This document shows positions 1-5,885 of a stretch of 17,466 nucleotides of DNA, piece after piece; the first letter of the stretch is position 1; the number at the start of each line of letters is the position of its first letter. Both the position numbers and the translations under genes were made by a program. The stretch covers positions 1-17,466 of the forward strand of contig CAZJQT010000009.1 in assembly GCA_964548655.1 (NCBI GenBank), given 5' to 3'. The DNA comes from CAZJQT01 sp964548655. GTDB lineage: Bacteria > Patescibacteriota > Saccharimonadia > Saccharimonadales > CAZJQT01. A model generated the notes under the pieces. It was not told the DNA's origin. It saw nothing but the letters and a program-made list of their open reading frames with translations, and ran no database searches.

Positions 1-54
1 AGCGCCGGGCTGGGGGTCCGGAGAGCGGAGGTTCAAGTCCTCTCACCCTGACCA
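1..54 (+). tRNA. tRNA-Pro (anticodon GGG), 3' part only
   Basis: The window opens inside a tRNA. The anticodon stem is 5-9 paired with 17-21, with the 7-nt loop CTGGGGG at 10-16; anticodon GGG is at 12-14, which reads CCC/CCU proline codons. A 5-nt variable loop (22-26) follows, then a T arm with stem GGAGG/CCTCT around TTCAAGT (27-43). The 3' acceptor strand CACCCTG (44-50) and discriminator A51 are followed by an encoded CCA (52-54). The acceptor strand implies a C1-G72 first pair, usual for bacterial tRNA-Pro. The D arm and 5' acceptor strand lie left of the window. The -35 box of the next gene starts only 3 nt after the CCA. Confidence 0.93.
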
Positions 55-57
55 AAT

Positions 58-86
58 TTGACATTTAATAACACTTATGCTATTAT
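58..86 (+). promoter_or_regulatory. Sigma70-type promoter of the 94-438 gene
   Basis: TTGACA (58-63), a 17-nt spacer and TATTAT (81-86), with an extended -10 TGC at 78-80. This is the best consensus match in the window. The predicted +1 is at about 93-94, the start codon itself, so the mRNA should be leaderless. It also shows that the in-frame TTG at 58 is a -35 element and not a start codon. Confidence 0.82.
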
Positions 87-93
87 TAAAGTT

Positions 94-438
94 ATGAATA
101 ATCCAGTTTCAGAAAGATTAGCAGAAGAAACTCCTCGCGCTTCAAAACTTCGTCGGGCTGCAAAGTATGTTGCAGAATTAGTACATTTTCATCTTATAGA
201 TGCTCCAAAAATAGATGCTGCCGTCAAACGTCGGATGCAACAAGAGGAATTCCACCAAATTTCACACCCCCAAACTATGGAGATGGATATGCCTGTTGAC
301 ACAGAATCTCCTCTGGTGCATGAACTATCTGACAGTTCAATTGAAAAGGTCGAAAAACCCGTTGATTTTATAGATATTTCGCAACTGCCCGTGAACGAAC
401 CTTTGAACCTTCCGCCAAAAGACTATCCAACCAAATAA
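94..438 (+). CDS. Small hypothetical protein, basic N-terminus and acidic low-complexity tail
   Basis: A 114-residue protein if translation starts at ATG 94. I chose this start because a near-perfect promoter occupies 58-86 and places +1 at the ATG. I do not recognise the family. The first ~55 residues are helix-prone and basic (RASKLRRAAKYVAELV, then AAVKRRMQQEE). The rest is acidic, Pro/Glu-rich and probably disordered (PVDTESP, VEKPVDFIDISQLP, NLPPKDYPTK). There is no signal peptide or membrane segment, so it is probably cytosolic. It ends 23 nt from the stop of the convergent queA gene, with only a weak AACTT/AAGTT hairpin between. The strong dedicated promoter argues for a real, expressed gene. 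Function unknown. Confidence 0.72.
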   Translation: MNNPVSERLAEETPRASKLRRAAKYVAELVHFHLIDAPKIDAAVKRRMQQEEFHQISHPQTMEMDMPVDTESPLVHELSDSSIEKVEKPVDFIDISQLPVNEPLNLPPKDYPTK

Positions 439-461
439 AACCCTCAACTTAAGTCTAAAAG

Positions 462-1490
462 TTAGGATATAAGCATTGAGTCACCGTAGCTGAGTAGAGA
501 ATACTCTTGTTTTACAGCTTCTTTATAAGCTTTTTGTAGATTATCCCAACCGGCAAAGGCAGCAGCTAACATCAAAACAGTACTCTTAGGTGCATGGAAG
601 TTGGTTAAAAGACGATCCACTACCTTAAATTCATAACCAGGATAGATAAAGATGTCAGCCTCTCCCGTTAAGGCACTTGGCGTACCTGTTAATATATCAT
701 TTGCGGTGTATTCAAGAGTGCGAGCTACGGTAGTACCGACTGCCAGAACCTTGTTATTGTTTTGTTTTGCAACTTGAATAGCTTCAACTGTCGTTTCGGG
801 AATCTCAATATATTCACTATGCATTTGGTGCTTTTCTAGCTCCACGGAGCGGATAGGCAAAAATGTACCCAAACCAACATGGAGGGTAAGGTAGGCAATT
901 TTGACGCCTTTGGCTTCCAGCTTTTGTTGCAAAGCTTTAGTAAAATTGAGTGAAGCAGTTGGGGCGGCAACTGACCCGGGCTCATGCGCAAAAACTGTTT
1001 GGTAACGTTCAATATCGGCTTTTGTCGCGCTACGTTTCATGTATGGCGGCAAAGGCACACTACCATAACTATTTGCCAGTTCGAGTAGATCAACAGGACT
1101 CTTCAGATCTGCTATGCCACCAGGCTGTAAACGTTGTACCAAAACCCTTATGCCTTGAATTTCTAAGCTTTCCATAGGTGTTATTTGACCACGATACAAA
1201 GCCTGGTGCTGATGCCAATCATTGTCGTTTTTATGTTTTTCCAACAACAAAAGCTCTCGCTTTTGACCCTTTGAGTTAGCTGCTATTAACCGTGCTTTTA
1301 TAACTTTGGTATTATTCAAGACCACCAAATCACCAGGTGAAACGTAGTCTAGCAAATCTTCATATTGTTTGTGCTTTAGGTCTCCATTGGAACGATCAAG
1401 CACCAACAAACGGCTCTGTCCACGGACTTTGGGTGGCTGCTTGGCAATTAAAGAGCTGGGGAACTTGTAGTTGAAATCCTCGACTTTCAC
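462..1490 (-). CDS. queA: S-adenosylmethionine:tRNA ribosyltransferase-isomerase (QueA)
   Basis: QueA transfers and isomerises the ribosyl moiety of SAM onto 7-aminomethyl-7-deazaguanine in tRNA, giving epoxyqueuosine at wobble position 34 of GUN-anticodon tRNAs; it is cytosolic. The 342-residue length is normal. Family blocks in order: VLNNTKVIKARL (~57-68), YGSVPLPPYMKR (~142-153), YQTVFAHEPGSVAAPTA (~163-179), LHVGLGTFLPI (~203-213), MHSEYIEIP (~223-231) and TNFHAPKSTVLMLAAAFAG (~296-314). The usually invariant AAPTAGLHF block reads AAPTASLNF here (Gly to Ser, His to Asn). The start is GTG 1490: the reading frame begins at the family's N-terminal DFNYKFP...LIAKQP segment, and a TACAAT -10 box lies 7 nt upstream, predicting a leaderless mRNA. 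It is divergent from the dehydratase gene with only 35 bp between start codons. Confidence 0.95.
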   Translation of the reverse strand: MKVEDFNYKFPSSLIAKQPPKVRGQSRLLVLDRSNGDLKHKQYEDLLDYVSPGDLVVLNNTKVIKARLIAANSKGQKRELLLLEKHKNDNDWHQHQALYRGQITPMESLEIQGIRVLVQRLQPGGIADLKSPVDLLELANSYGSVPLPPYMKRSATKADIERYQTVFAHEPGSVAAPTASLNFTKALQQKLEAKGVKIAYLTLHVGLGTFLPIRSVELEKHQMHSEYIEIPETTVEAIQVAKQNNNKVLAVGTTVARTLEYTANDILTGTPSALTGEADIFIYPGYEFKVVDRLLTNFHAPKSTVLMLAAAFAGWDNLQKAYKEAVKQEYSLLSYGDSMLIS

Positions 1491-1497
1491 AGCGGGT

Positions 1498-1519
1498 ATT
1501 GTAGCCTATCTGCTAGTAT
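1498..1519. promoter_or_regulatory. Overlapping divergent promoters, queA (-) and dehydratase operon (+)
   Basis: The 35-bp gap between queA GTG 1490 and ATG 1526 holds two -10 boxes. Minus strand: TACAAT (plus 1498-1503), 7 nt before GTG. Plus strand: TAGTAT (1514-1519) with extended TGC (1511-1513), 6 nt before ATG. Each -35 would fall inside the opposite promoter or start codon region, and neither -35 resembles TTGACA. Both mRNAs are predicted leaderless, and the two promoters are unlikely to be occupied at once. Confidence 0.6.
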
Positions 1520-1525
1520 TAAGGG

Positions 1526-1765
1526 ATGTGGCAAAACCAAAACAACAAACTGTATAAGAAATTTGTTTTCAAAGACTTTCCCCAAGCGGTTGTCTTTATC
1601 AATAAAGTCGCTGAACTGGCCACTAAGGCCAATCATCACCCAACACTTAAAAATACTTATAATACGGTGGAATTATGGCTAAGTACGCATGACGCTGGTG
1701 ATATCGTCACAGATAAAGACGAGCAACTAGCCTCAGCTATAGATGCGCTAGGAGAAAATAAATAA
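1526..1765 (+). CDS. Pterin-4a-carbinolamine dehydratase family protein (PCD/DCoH)
   Basis: A 79-residue protein of the PCD family, which dehydrates 4a-hydroxytetrahydropterin to the quinonoid dihydropterin; the fold is small and cytosolic. The signature is clear: FKDFPQAVVFINKVAELA (~15-32), the active-site NHHPTL block with H37-H38-P39, then VELWLSTHDAGDIVTDKD with T54-H55-D56, and the final helix with LASAID. It is a little shorter than the usual ~90-110 residues, missing only N-terminal residues. It starts leaderless at ATG 1526 and overlaps the next gene by 1 nt (TAATG at 1763-1767), so the two are translationally coupled. No aromatic amino acid hydroxylase is visible here, so its physiological substrate is open; the sequence only supports the family call. 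Confidence 0.88.
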   Translation: MWQNQNNKLYKKFVFKDFPQAVVFINKVAELATKANHHPTLKNTYNTVELWLSTHDAGDIVTDKDEQLASAIDALGENK

Positions 1766-2565
1766 TGAAAACCCTTAAATTTAACCATCAAATGGCTGAA
1801 TTGATTCGACAAGGCCAAAAGACCGTCACCTGGCGCGTGAATGATGAGAAAAATTTAAATGTTGATGATGAGGTGTGGATCATCGATAAAGTTGATAAAA
1901 AAAATCCTGATTCATGGCAGGCTATTGGAACGGCTCGCATTAACGAAATCTTAGCCAAACGTCTTGGTGAGATCGAGCCTGGTGAATTAGGCGGGGAAGA
2001 GGAATATGCCACAAAGCAAGAAATGGTGGCAGCATTCAGGCAGTATTATGGTCGGGATATTAACGAGAAAACATCGGTAAAAATAATACATTTTGATTTT
2101 ACGCCAACCACCCCGCAACCACTTACCACCATCGAGGATAAGAACACTACTAAGCTCACAGAGTTAAAACTCTATGCTGATGGGGGCTCGCGTGGGAACC
2201 CCGGTCCAGCAGCTTCTGGTTATGTATTAATGACCATGGACGACGGCATAATTGCTCAAGGTGGGTTGTACTTAGGTCTTACCACAAACAATCAAGCAGA
2301 GTACACAGCCCTAAAAATTGGCTTAGAAGAAGCCTACCAACGGGGCGCCAAGATCATCCAAGTATATATGGATAGCGAGCTGGTTGTTAGGCAGATGACA
2401 GGAATTTACAAAGTTAAAAATCAAGATCTGCTACCTCTGTACCAGGCTATAAAGCAACAATCGACTAAGTTCGAGAAAGTTACATTTACGCATGTGCCGA
2501 GAGCACTCAATAAGCTTGCCGATGCCATGGTCAATGAAGTTTTAGACGCAACTGATTTGAATTGA
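1765..2565 (+). CDS. ASCH domain fused to RNase HI
   Basis: A 266-residue two-domain protein. Residues ~1-113 form an ASCH domain: QGQKTVTWRV (17-25) carries the K-T-x-T-x-R motif, with K19 and T22 spaced like the Lys/Thr pair of E. coli YqfB, an ASCH amidohydrolase acting on N4-acetylcytidine. An acidic loop (~69-80) and a closing VKIIHFDF strand (105-112) follow. After a Thr/Pro linker (~114-132), residues ~133-262 are an RNase HI of the short 'RT-like' branch, with all four metal ligands: D139 (YADGG), E179 (NQAEY), D203 (MDSEL) and D253 (LADAM), plus THVPR (242-246). RNase HI cleaves RNA in RNA:DNA hybrids. Family knowledge predicts hybrid removal; the ASCH part may bind or deacylate modified nucleosides, which is inference. 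It is coupled to the upstream dehydratase by TAATG, and the RNase P RNA gene follows 47 nt later. Confidence 0.9.
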   Translation: MKTLKFNHQMAELIRQGQKTVTWRVNDEKNLNVDDEVWIIDKVDKKNPDSWQAIGTARINEILAKRLGEIEPGELGGEEEYATKQEMVAAFRQYYGRDINEKTSVKIIHFDFTPTTPQPLTTIEDKNTTKLTELKLYADGGSRGNPGPAASGYVLMTMDDGIIAQGGLYLGLTTNNQAEYTALKIGLEEAYQRGAKIIQVYMDSELVVRQMTGIYKVKNQDLLPLYQAIKQQSTKFEKVTFTHVPRALNKLADAMVNEVLDATDLN

Positions 2566-2597
2566 AACAAATCAAAACTAGCAATCAATAACGATTA

Positions 2598-2606
2598 TGG
2601 TATAAT
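2598..2606 (+). promoter_or_regulatory. Extended -10 promoter of rnpB
   Basis: TGG followed by a perfect TATAAT (2601-2606). It ends 6 nt before the predicted 5' end of RNase P RNA at about 2613. No good -35 is seen at 17 nt, as is common for extended -10 promoters. Confidence 0.75.
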
Positions 2607-2612
2607 AATTGG

Positions 2613-2953
2613 GTCAGATTATCGGCTAATCGCGTGCTTCATGCACGAGGAAAGTCCGGGCAGCACAGGGAACGGCAGTTGCTAACGGCAACCGAGGGCA
2701 ACCCTAGGGAAAGTGCCACAGAAACGATACCGCCCCAGCCCTAAAGGCTGGAGCAAGGGTGAAACGAGTGGGGTAAGAGCCCACAACTATGTGTGGTGAC
2801 GCACAAAGGTGGTAAACCCTGCCGGCTGCAAGGAGACAAACCTGATCAAGGTACCCGCCCAGGTTTGTTACAAGAACCGCTTGAACTTAGGAGCAATCCT
2901 GAGTCTAGATAGATGATTAGCCTCGACAAAACCCGGCTTACAGATAGTCTGAC
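2613..2953 (+). ncRNA. rnpB: RNase P RNA (bacterial type A-like)
   Basis: The catalytic RNA of RNase P, which makes the mature 5' ends of tRNAs. Diagnostic blocks: GAGGAAAGTCCGGGC (2647-2661) after the small P3 hairpin CGTGC/GCACG; CACAGAAACGATACCGCC (from ~2718); GGGTGAAACG; GGTAAGAGCCCAC; GGTGGTAAACCC; and near the 3' end TAGATAGATGATTAGCC followed by CAAAACCCGGCTTACAG. P1 closes the molecule: 2613-2623 pairs with 2943-2953 (11 bp, one G-U), which sets both ends and a length of about 341 nt. AAGGTACCC near 2850 looks like the L15 loop GGU that pairs with tRNA CCA, in keeping with the CCA encoded in the tRNA at 1-54. It has its own promoter and a terminator 3 nt after P1. Confidence 0.96.
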
Positions 2954-2956
2954 ACT

Positions 2957-2982
2957 AAAAAACCGCCTGATGGCGGTTTTTT
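2957..2982. terminator. Bidirectional terminator between rnpB and rplT
   Basis: A perfect 11-bp inverted repeat: AAAAAACCGCC (2957-2967), loop TGAT, GGCGGTTTTTT (2972-2982). It gives a GC stem plus U-tract on both strands, so it ends rnpB (+) and, 16 nt beyond its stop codon, the infC-rpmI-rplT operon (-). Confidence 0.93.
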
Positions 2983-2998
2983 ATTTGCTTAAGTTTTC

Positions 2999-3343
2999 TT
3001 ATTTCTTAGCGGTTTTAACGACGGCCTCAAAAGCCTTGGGTTCGTTGACGGCTAGTTCGGCCAATATCTTACGATCTAAGATAACATTCGCTTTCTTGAG
3101 CCCTGCAATCAGTCGGCTATAAGTGGTACCGTGCAGTCTAGCTCCAGCGTTAATACGAGCATTCCATAATTGTCTAAAAGTACGCTTGCGGTCTTTACGG
3201 TCTCTGGTAGCGTTCTCCAGACCTTTGACCAAAGCTTGTCGGCCACGCTTAACGCTTACGCGGTTAGAGTGGCTAAAACCCTTTGTTGCGCGACGAACTT
3301 TAGTGTGCCGTTTGTGCGCGGCAACGCCTCTTTTAACTCTCAT
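2999..3343 (-). CDS. rplT: 50S ribosomal protein L20
   Basis: A 114-residue L20, a normal length. L20 binds 23S rRNA early in assembly of the large subunit. Typical features are the basic N-terminal extension (MRVKRGVAAHKRHTKVRRATKGF) and the globular part with RDRKDRKRTFRQLWNARINAG, YSRLIAGLKKANVILDRKILAELA and a short Lys tail. It starts 1 nt after the rpmI stop. Its SD, GGAG, is built from the last codons of rpmI (plus 3351-3354), 6 nt from the ATG. It is the last gene of the classic infC-rpmI-rplT operon. In several bacteria L20 represses its own operon by binding mRNA; I saw no clear L20-binding mimic in the short infC leader here. Confidence 0.97.
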   Translation of the reverse strand: MRVKRGVAAHKRHTKVRRATKGFSHSNRVSVKRGRQALVKGLENATRDRKDRKRTFRQLWNARINAGARLHGTTYSRLIAGLKKANVILDRKILAELAVNEPKAFEAVVKTAKK

Positions 3344-3344
3344 T

Positions 3345-3539
3345 TTATGCTCCGATTTTCAACTTTATATTCTTAGCAACGCGTCCCGTTATCTCATGTA
3401 GTCCAGCAAACTGACGCTTTCTAGCTGCGCTTTTCTTGGATAAATTATGGCTCTTGGTAGAATGACGGCGCAGAACCTTACCGTTTTTGGTAATTCTAAC
3501 GCGGTCTTTGGTACCACTATGATTCTTCAGTTTGGGCAT
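3345..3539 (-). CDS. rpmI: 50S ribosomal protein L35
   Basis: A 64-residue L35, full length for the family. MPKLKNHSGTKDRVRITKNG and the KVLRRHSTKSHNLSKKSAARKR-type core are diagnostic; the family more often has KTH/KSHKSAAKR-like wording, with small lineage differences here. It overlaps the 3' end of infC by 23 nt in another frame. Its SD, AAAGGAAG, lies about 8 nt upstream within infC, so translation is likely coupled. Confidence 0.96.
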   Translation of the reverse strand: MPKLKNHSGTKDRVRITKNGKVLRRHSTKSHNLSKKSAARKRQFAGLHEITGRVAKNIKLKIGA

Positions 3540-4077
3540 TATCTTCTTCCTTTAATTCCTTCTTGTGACTTGGATTGTGCCTGATAACAAACGATAATTG
3601 TTTGCCGTTTAGTTGAGGCGTTTGCTCAACTACCACACTATCTCCGAACCGCTCAATGACGCTGTTGGCCAAATTAAAGCCAATGTCTTTGTGCGCCATC
3701 TCTCGTCCTCTATAGAATAGCGTAATTTTGACCTTATGACCAGCCTCTAAAAAGCTAGTTACTTTTCTAAGCTTTACGCCTAAATCGTGTTCACCAATCT
3801 TGAGCCCAAAACGCATTTGCTTGATATCAGGATTTTTAGCATTGCGACGTTGTTTCTGGACCTGTTTGGTACGCTGGTAATTGTATTTACCCCAATCAAC
3901 TATTTTAGCAACCGGTGGGTTGGCATTAGGTGAAACCTCTACTAAATCTAACTCCTGATCCTTGGCTGTCTGCAAGGCTTCACTACGTGATAAAACGCCT
4001 AACTGTCGGCCATCTTCATCTATAACGCGAAGCTCAGGTGCCCGAATTTGCTCATTCAGGCGTGTTTGTTCAGTAAT
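3517..4077 (-). CDS. infC: Translation initiation factor IF-3, probable AUU start
   Basis: IF-3 binds the 30S subunit, prevents premature 50S joining and checks the start codon. From the first conventional start (TTG 3975) only 152 residues are coded and the N-domain is cut. Reading on upstream in frame gives LNEQIRAPELRVIDEDGRQL and GVLSRSEAL, the conserved IF-3 N-terminus, so the gene must begin earlier. No ATG, GTG or TTG is available there. ATT at 4077-4075 lies 5 nt after the SD AAAGGAG (plus 4083-4089), giving 186 residues; ATC at 4080 is too close to the SD. The N-domain ends near DWGKYNYQR; the C-domain includes QMRFGLKIGEHD, VKITLFYRGREMAHKDIG and VVEQTPQLNGKQLSFVI. The tail is acidic. 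AUU-initiated infC is the E. coli arrangement, where IF-3 represses its own translation. Confidence 0.92.
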   Translation of the reverse strand: MTEQTRLNEQIRAPELRVIDEDGRQLGVLSRSEALQTAKDQELDLVEVSPNANPPVAKIVDWGKYNYQRTKQVQKQRRNAKNPDIKQMRFGLKIGEHDLGVKLRKVTSFLEAGHKVKITLFYRGREMAHKDIGFNLANSVIERFGDSVVVEQTPQLNGKQLSFVIRHNPSHKKELKEEDNAQTEES

Positions 4078-4082
4078 GATTA

Positions 4083-4089
4083 CTCCTTT
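4083..4089 (-). promoter_or_regulatory. Shine-Dalgarno site deciding the infC start
   Basis: AAAGGAG on the minus strand, 5 nt before the ATT at 4077-4075. It is the only SD-like sequence near the 5' end of the IF-3 reading frame, and it fixes initiation at a non-canonical codon. Confidence 0.8.
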
Positions 4090-4113
4090 AAAAACGTTAA
4101 CTGGTTGGGCTAA

Positions 4114-4142
4114 ATAGTAGCAAATTAATTAACAGAGGTCAA
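4114..4142 (-). promoter_or_regulatory. Sigma70-type promoter of infC-rpmI-rplT
   Basis: Read on the minus strand: TTGACC (plus 4137-4142), 17-nt spacer, TACTAT (plus 4114-4119), with extended TGC directly before the -10. The predicted +1 is near 4107, leaving a 5' leader of about 30 nt with the SD in it, too short for a large attenuator. Confidence 0.82.
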
Positions 4143-4180
4143 TGGACGCTCACATTTTTACTCGCAAGTGGGCTCTTTCA

Positions 4181-4261
4181 CCTTTGAAATTTCTTGAGCA
4201 CCATCAGAAATTTCAAGGGAAGCGTTTGTCGTCCCTTGCTCGTTAAAAATATTCGCTCAAG
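4181..4261. repeat. Three overlapping inverted repeats downstream of comM
   Basis: In the gap after the comM stop: a 14-bp hairpin, 4181-4194 with 4206-4219 (one G-U in one orientation); a 7-bp hairpin, CAAGGGA 4214-4220 with TCCCTTG 4232-4238; and an outer CTTGAGC 4193-4199 with GCTCAAG 4255-4261. The first shares bases with the other two, so they are mutually exclusive, like alternative RNA folds. There is no U-tract after any of them on the minus strand, so a plain terminator call for comM is weak. Confidence 0.55.
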
Positions 4262-4274
4262 GATTTCAATAAGA

Positions 4275-5792
4275 TTACTGGGGGTTAACGCGGCGATACT
4301 GAATAGCTTCAGAGATATGAGGAGCTTCTATGTTCGGACTCTCATCCAGATCAGCGATGGTTCTGGCGACTTTAATCAAGCGCATATAACTACGGGCAGA
4401 GATCTGTAAACGCTCGGCTGCTTGGTTTAGTAACTGCTCAGCCTCAGTTGTTAAGTTAGCAAGGTTTTTGACTTCACGATTAGATAAACTCGCGTTGGTT
4501 TTAGTCTTACTGCCATTCCTCAAGTACTGAATTTGTCTGGCTTTTGCTACTTTCTCTCGCACATCAGTACTAGTTAAGCCATCGCCCTTTTTGTTGAGTA
4601 GGGTAGAGTGTTTTACCTGATCCACATCTGTAAACAAATCTATACGGTCAATGATAGGCCCAGACAATTTACGCTGGTAGGCCAGAATCATATGCGGCTG
4701 ACAACTACAGGTTTTATCTGTCCCATAAAAGCCGCATGGGCAGGGATTGGATGTAGCGATCAACATAAAATCTGCCGGGTACTGGGCATTATGCTTGGCC
4801 CGGGCTACAGTTATAACCTTATCTTCCAGGGGTTGGCGTAAGGCCTCGATGGTAGGTCGATTATATTCTGGGAACTCATCCAAGAATAAGACACCGCGAT
4901 GCGCTAGGCTAATCTCACCGGGTTTAGCTGAACTACCACCACCGATAATAGCAATTTCGCTGGCGCTATGATGCGGTGCTCTAAAGGGTCGCTCGGTAAT
5001 TATCTGATCATAATTCTGACTAGCTAGACTATGTAGCTGCGTAACCTCAAGAGTTTCAGTTAGATTCATCGCTGGCAAAATACCGGGCAGGGCTTTAGCT
5101 AACATACTTTTGCCAGTTCCAGGCGGCCCATTAAACAAGATGTTATGTCCACCAGCAGCGGCAATCTCTAGGACGCGTTTTGCTCTAGCTTGACCGCTGA
5201 TATCACTTAGGTCTATAGCTTCTTTTACTTCTATTAGTTCTGGTTGATGTCCTTTCCCGGTCTCGGTTGTTTTAATGTTTCTGCGATTAATTAAGTGGTC
5301 AAAAACTGCCAATAGACTAGGTGCTGCTATCACTACAATACCTGGCACTAACATAGCTTGACCTAAGTTCTCGCTCGGTATTATGAAAGTCTTGTAACCC
5401 TTTGATTTCGCCGCTAAGAGTTTACCTATGATCCCGCGTACTGGTCTAATGTCACCGTTAAGACCAAGTTCGCCTATGATAATTTGATCGCTATAACTAC
5501 TATTTGCTATCTGTTTAGCAGCTAATAGAACCGAAACCGCCATGGCCAAATCAAAGCTACTACTATCCTTGGGTATATCGGCTGGCGCCAAATTTATAAC
5601 TACGCGTTTCTTAGGGAAGTCTAGTTGGCTAGCATTGAAGGCGGCACGGAGACGTTCTTTGGCTTCATCAACTGCGCGGTTAGCAAAACCGACAATAACC
5701 ACATGGGGAAGACCAGTTGTAATATGACATTCAACTGTTACTAAAGTTGCGAGCCCACCAGTCTCTACTATGCTGTGTACTCTACTCGCCAT
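4275..5792 (-). CDS. comM: ComM/YifB-type Mg-chelatase-like AAA+ ATPase
   Basis: A 505-residue AAA+ protein of the ComM/YifB family. ComM is a hexameric helicase promoting branch migration during integration of transformed DNA; in non-competent bacteria the role is less clear. The N-terminal Lon-like domain starts MASRVHSIVETGGL and includes KRVVINLAPADIPKD and IIGELGLNGDIRPVRG. The AAA+ domain has Walker A GPPGTGKS (~222-229), RPFRAPHHSASEIAIIGGG, Walker B VLFLDEFPEY and SNPCPCGFYGTDKTCSC, with the family's four cysteines. The C-terminal part has LSGPIIDRIDL and ARSYMRLIKVARTIADL. I chose ATG 5792: an in-frame TTG at 5816 overlaps the promoter -10. Presence of comM fits natural competence, widely proposed for these nucleotide-scavenging bacteria (inference). 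Confidence 0.94.
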   Translation of the reverse strand: MASRVHSIVETGGLATLVTVECHITTGLPHVVIVGFANRAVDEAKERLRAAFNASQLDFPKKRVVINLAPADIPKDSSSFDLAMAVSVLLAAKQIANSSYSDQIIIGELGLNGDIRPVRGIIGKLLAAKSKGYKTFIIPSENLGQAMLVPGIVVIAAPSLLAVFDHLINRRNIKTTETGKGHQPELIEVKEAIDLSDISGQARAKRVLEIAAAGGHNILFNGPPGTGKSMLAKALPGILPAMNLTETLEVTQLHSLASQNYDQIITERPFRAPHHSASEIAIIGGGSSAKPGEISLAHRGVLFLDEFPEYNRPTIEALRQPLEDKVITVARAKHNAQYPADFMLIATSNPCPCGFYGTDKTCSCQPHMILAYQRKLSGPIIDRIDLFTDVDQVKHSTLLNKKGDGLTSTDVREKVAKARQIQYLRNGSKTKTNASLSNREVKNLANLTTEAEQLLNQAAERLQISARSYMRLIKVARTIADLDESPNIEAPHISEAIQYRRVNPQ

Positions 5793-5805
5793 AGATGTGA
5801 CTTGT

Positions 5806-5834
5806 ATTGTAAACAACTGGGGCTAGCGCGGCAA
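5806..5834 (-). promoter_or_regulatory. Promoter of comM
   Basis: Minus-strand TTGCCG (plus 5829-5834), 17-nt spacer, TACAAT (plus 5806-5811). The predicted +1 is near 5799, leaving a leader of about 6-7 nt before ATG 5792. No SD can fit, so initiation should be leaderless-like. Confidence 0.75.
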
Positions 5835-5848
5835 TTGCTAGTGCTTAT

Positions 5849-5885
5849 AATCAAAAAACGGCCTTACGACAGCCGTTTTTTGATT
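5849..5885 (-). terminator. Strong 14-bp terminator hairpin, symmetrical
   Basis: AATCAAAAAACGGC (5849-5862), a 9-nt loop, GCCGTTTTTTGATT (5872-5885): perfect pairing with six U's in the 3' arm on either strand. No gene runs into it from the left on the plus strand. On the minus strand it ends the candidate small RNA that starts near 6014, and it insulates comM. Confidence 0.88.

Noticed and set aside
58..93. TTG start at 58 for the first small gene
   Set aside because: TTGACA here is the -35 of a near-consensus promoter whose +1 falls at ATG 94.
2563..2565. Recoded TGA (glycine), as in some CPR lineages
   Set aside because: The RNase HI domain ends naturally at this TGA and the rnpB promoter follows; no gene in the window needs in-frame TGA.
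2913..3122. Plus-strand reading frame over the rnpB 3' end and rplT
   Set aside because: It crosses the RNase P RNA 3' domain and the terminator, and its remainder is antisense to rplT.
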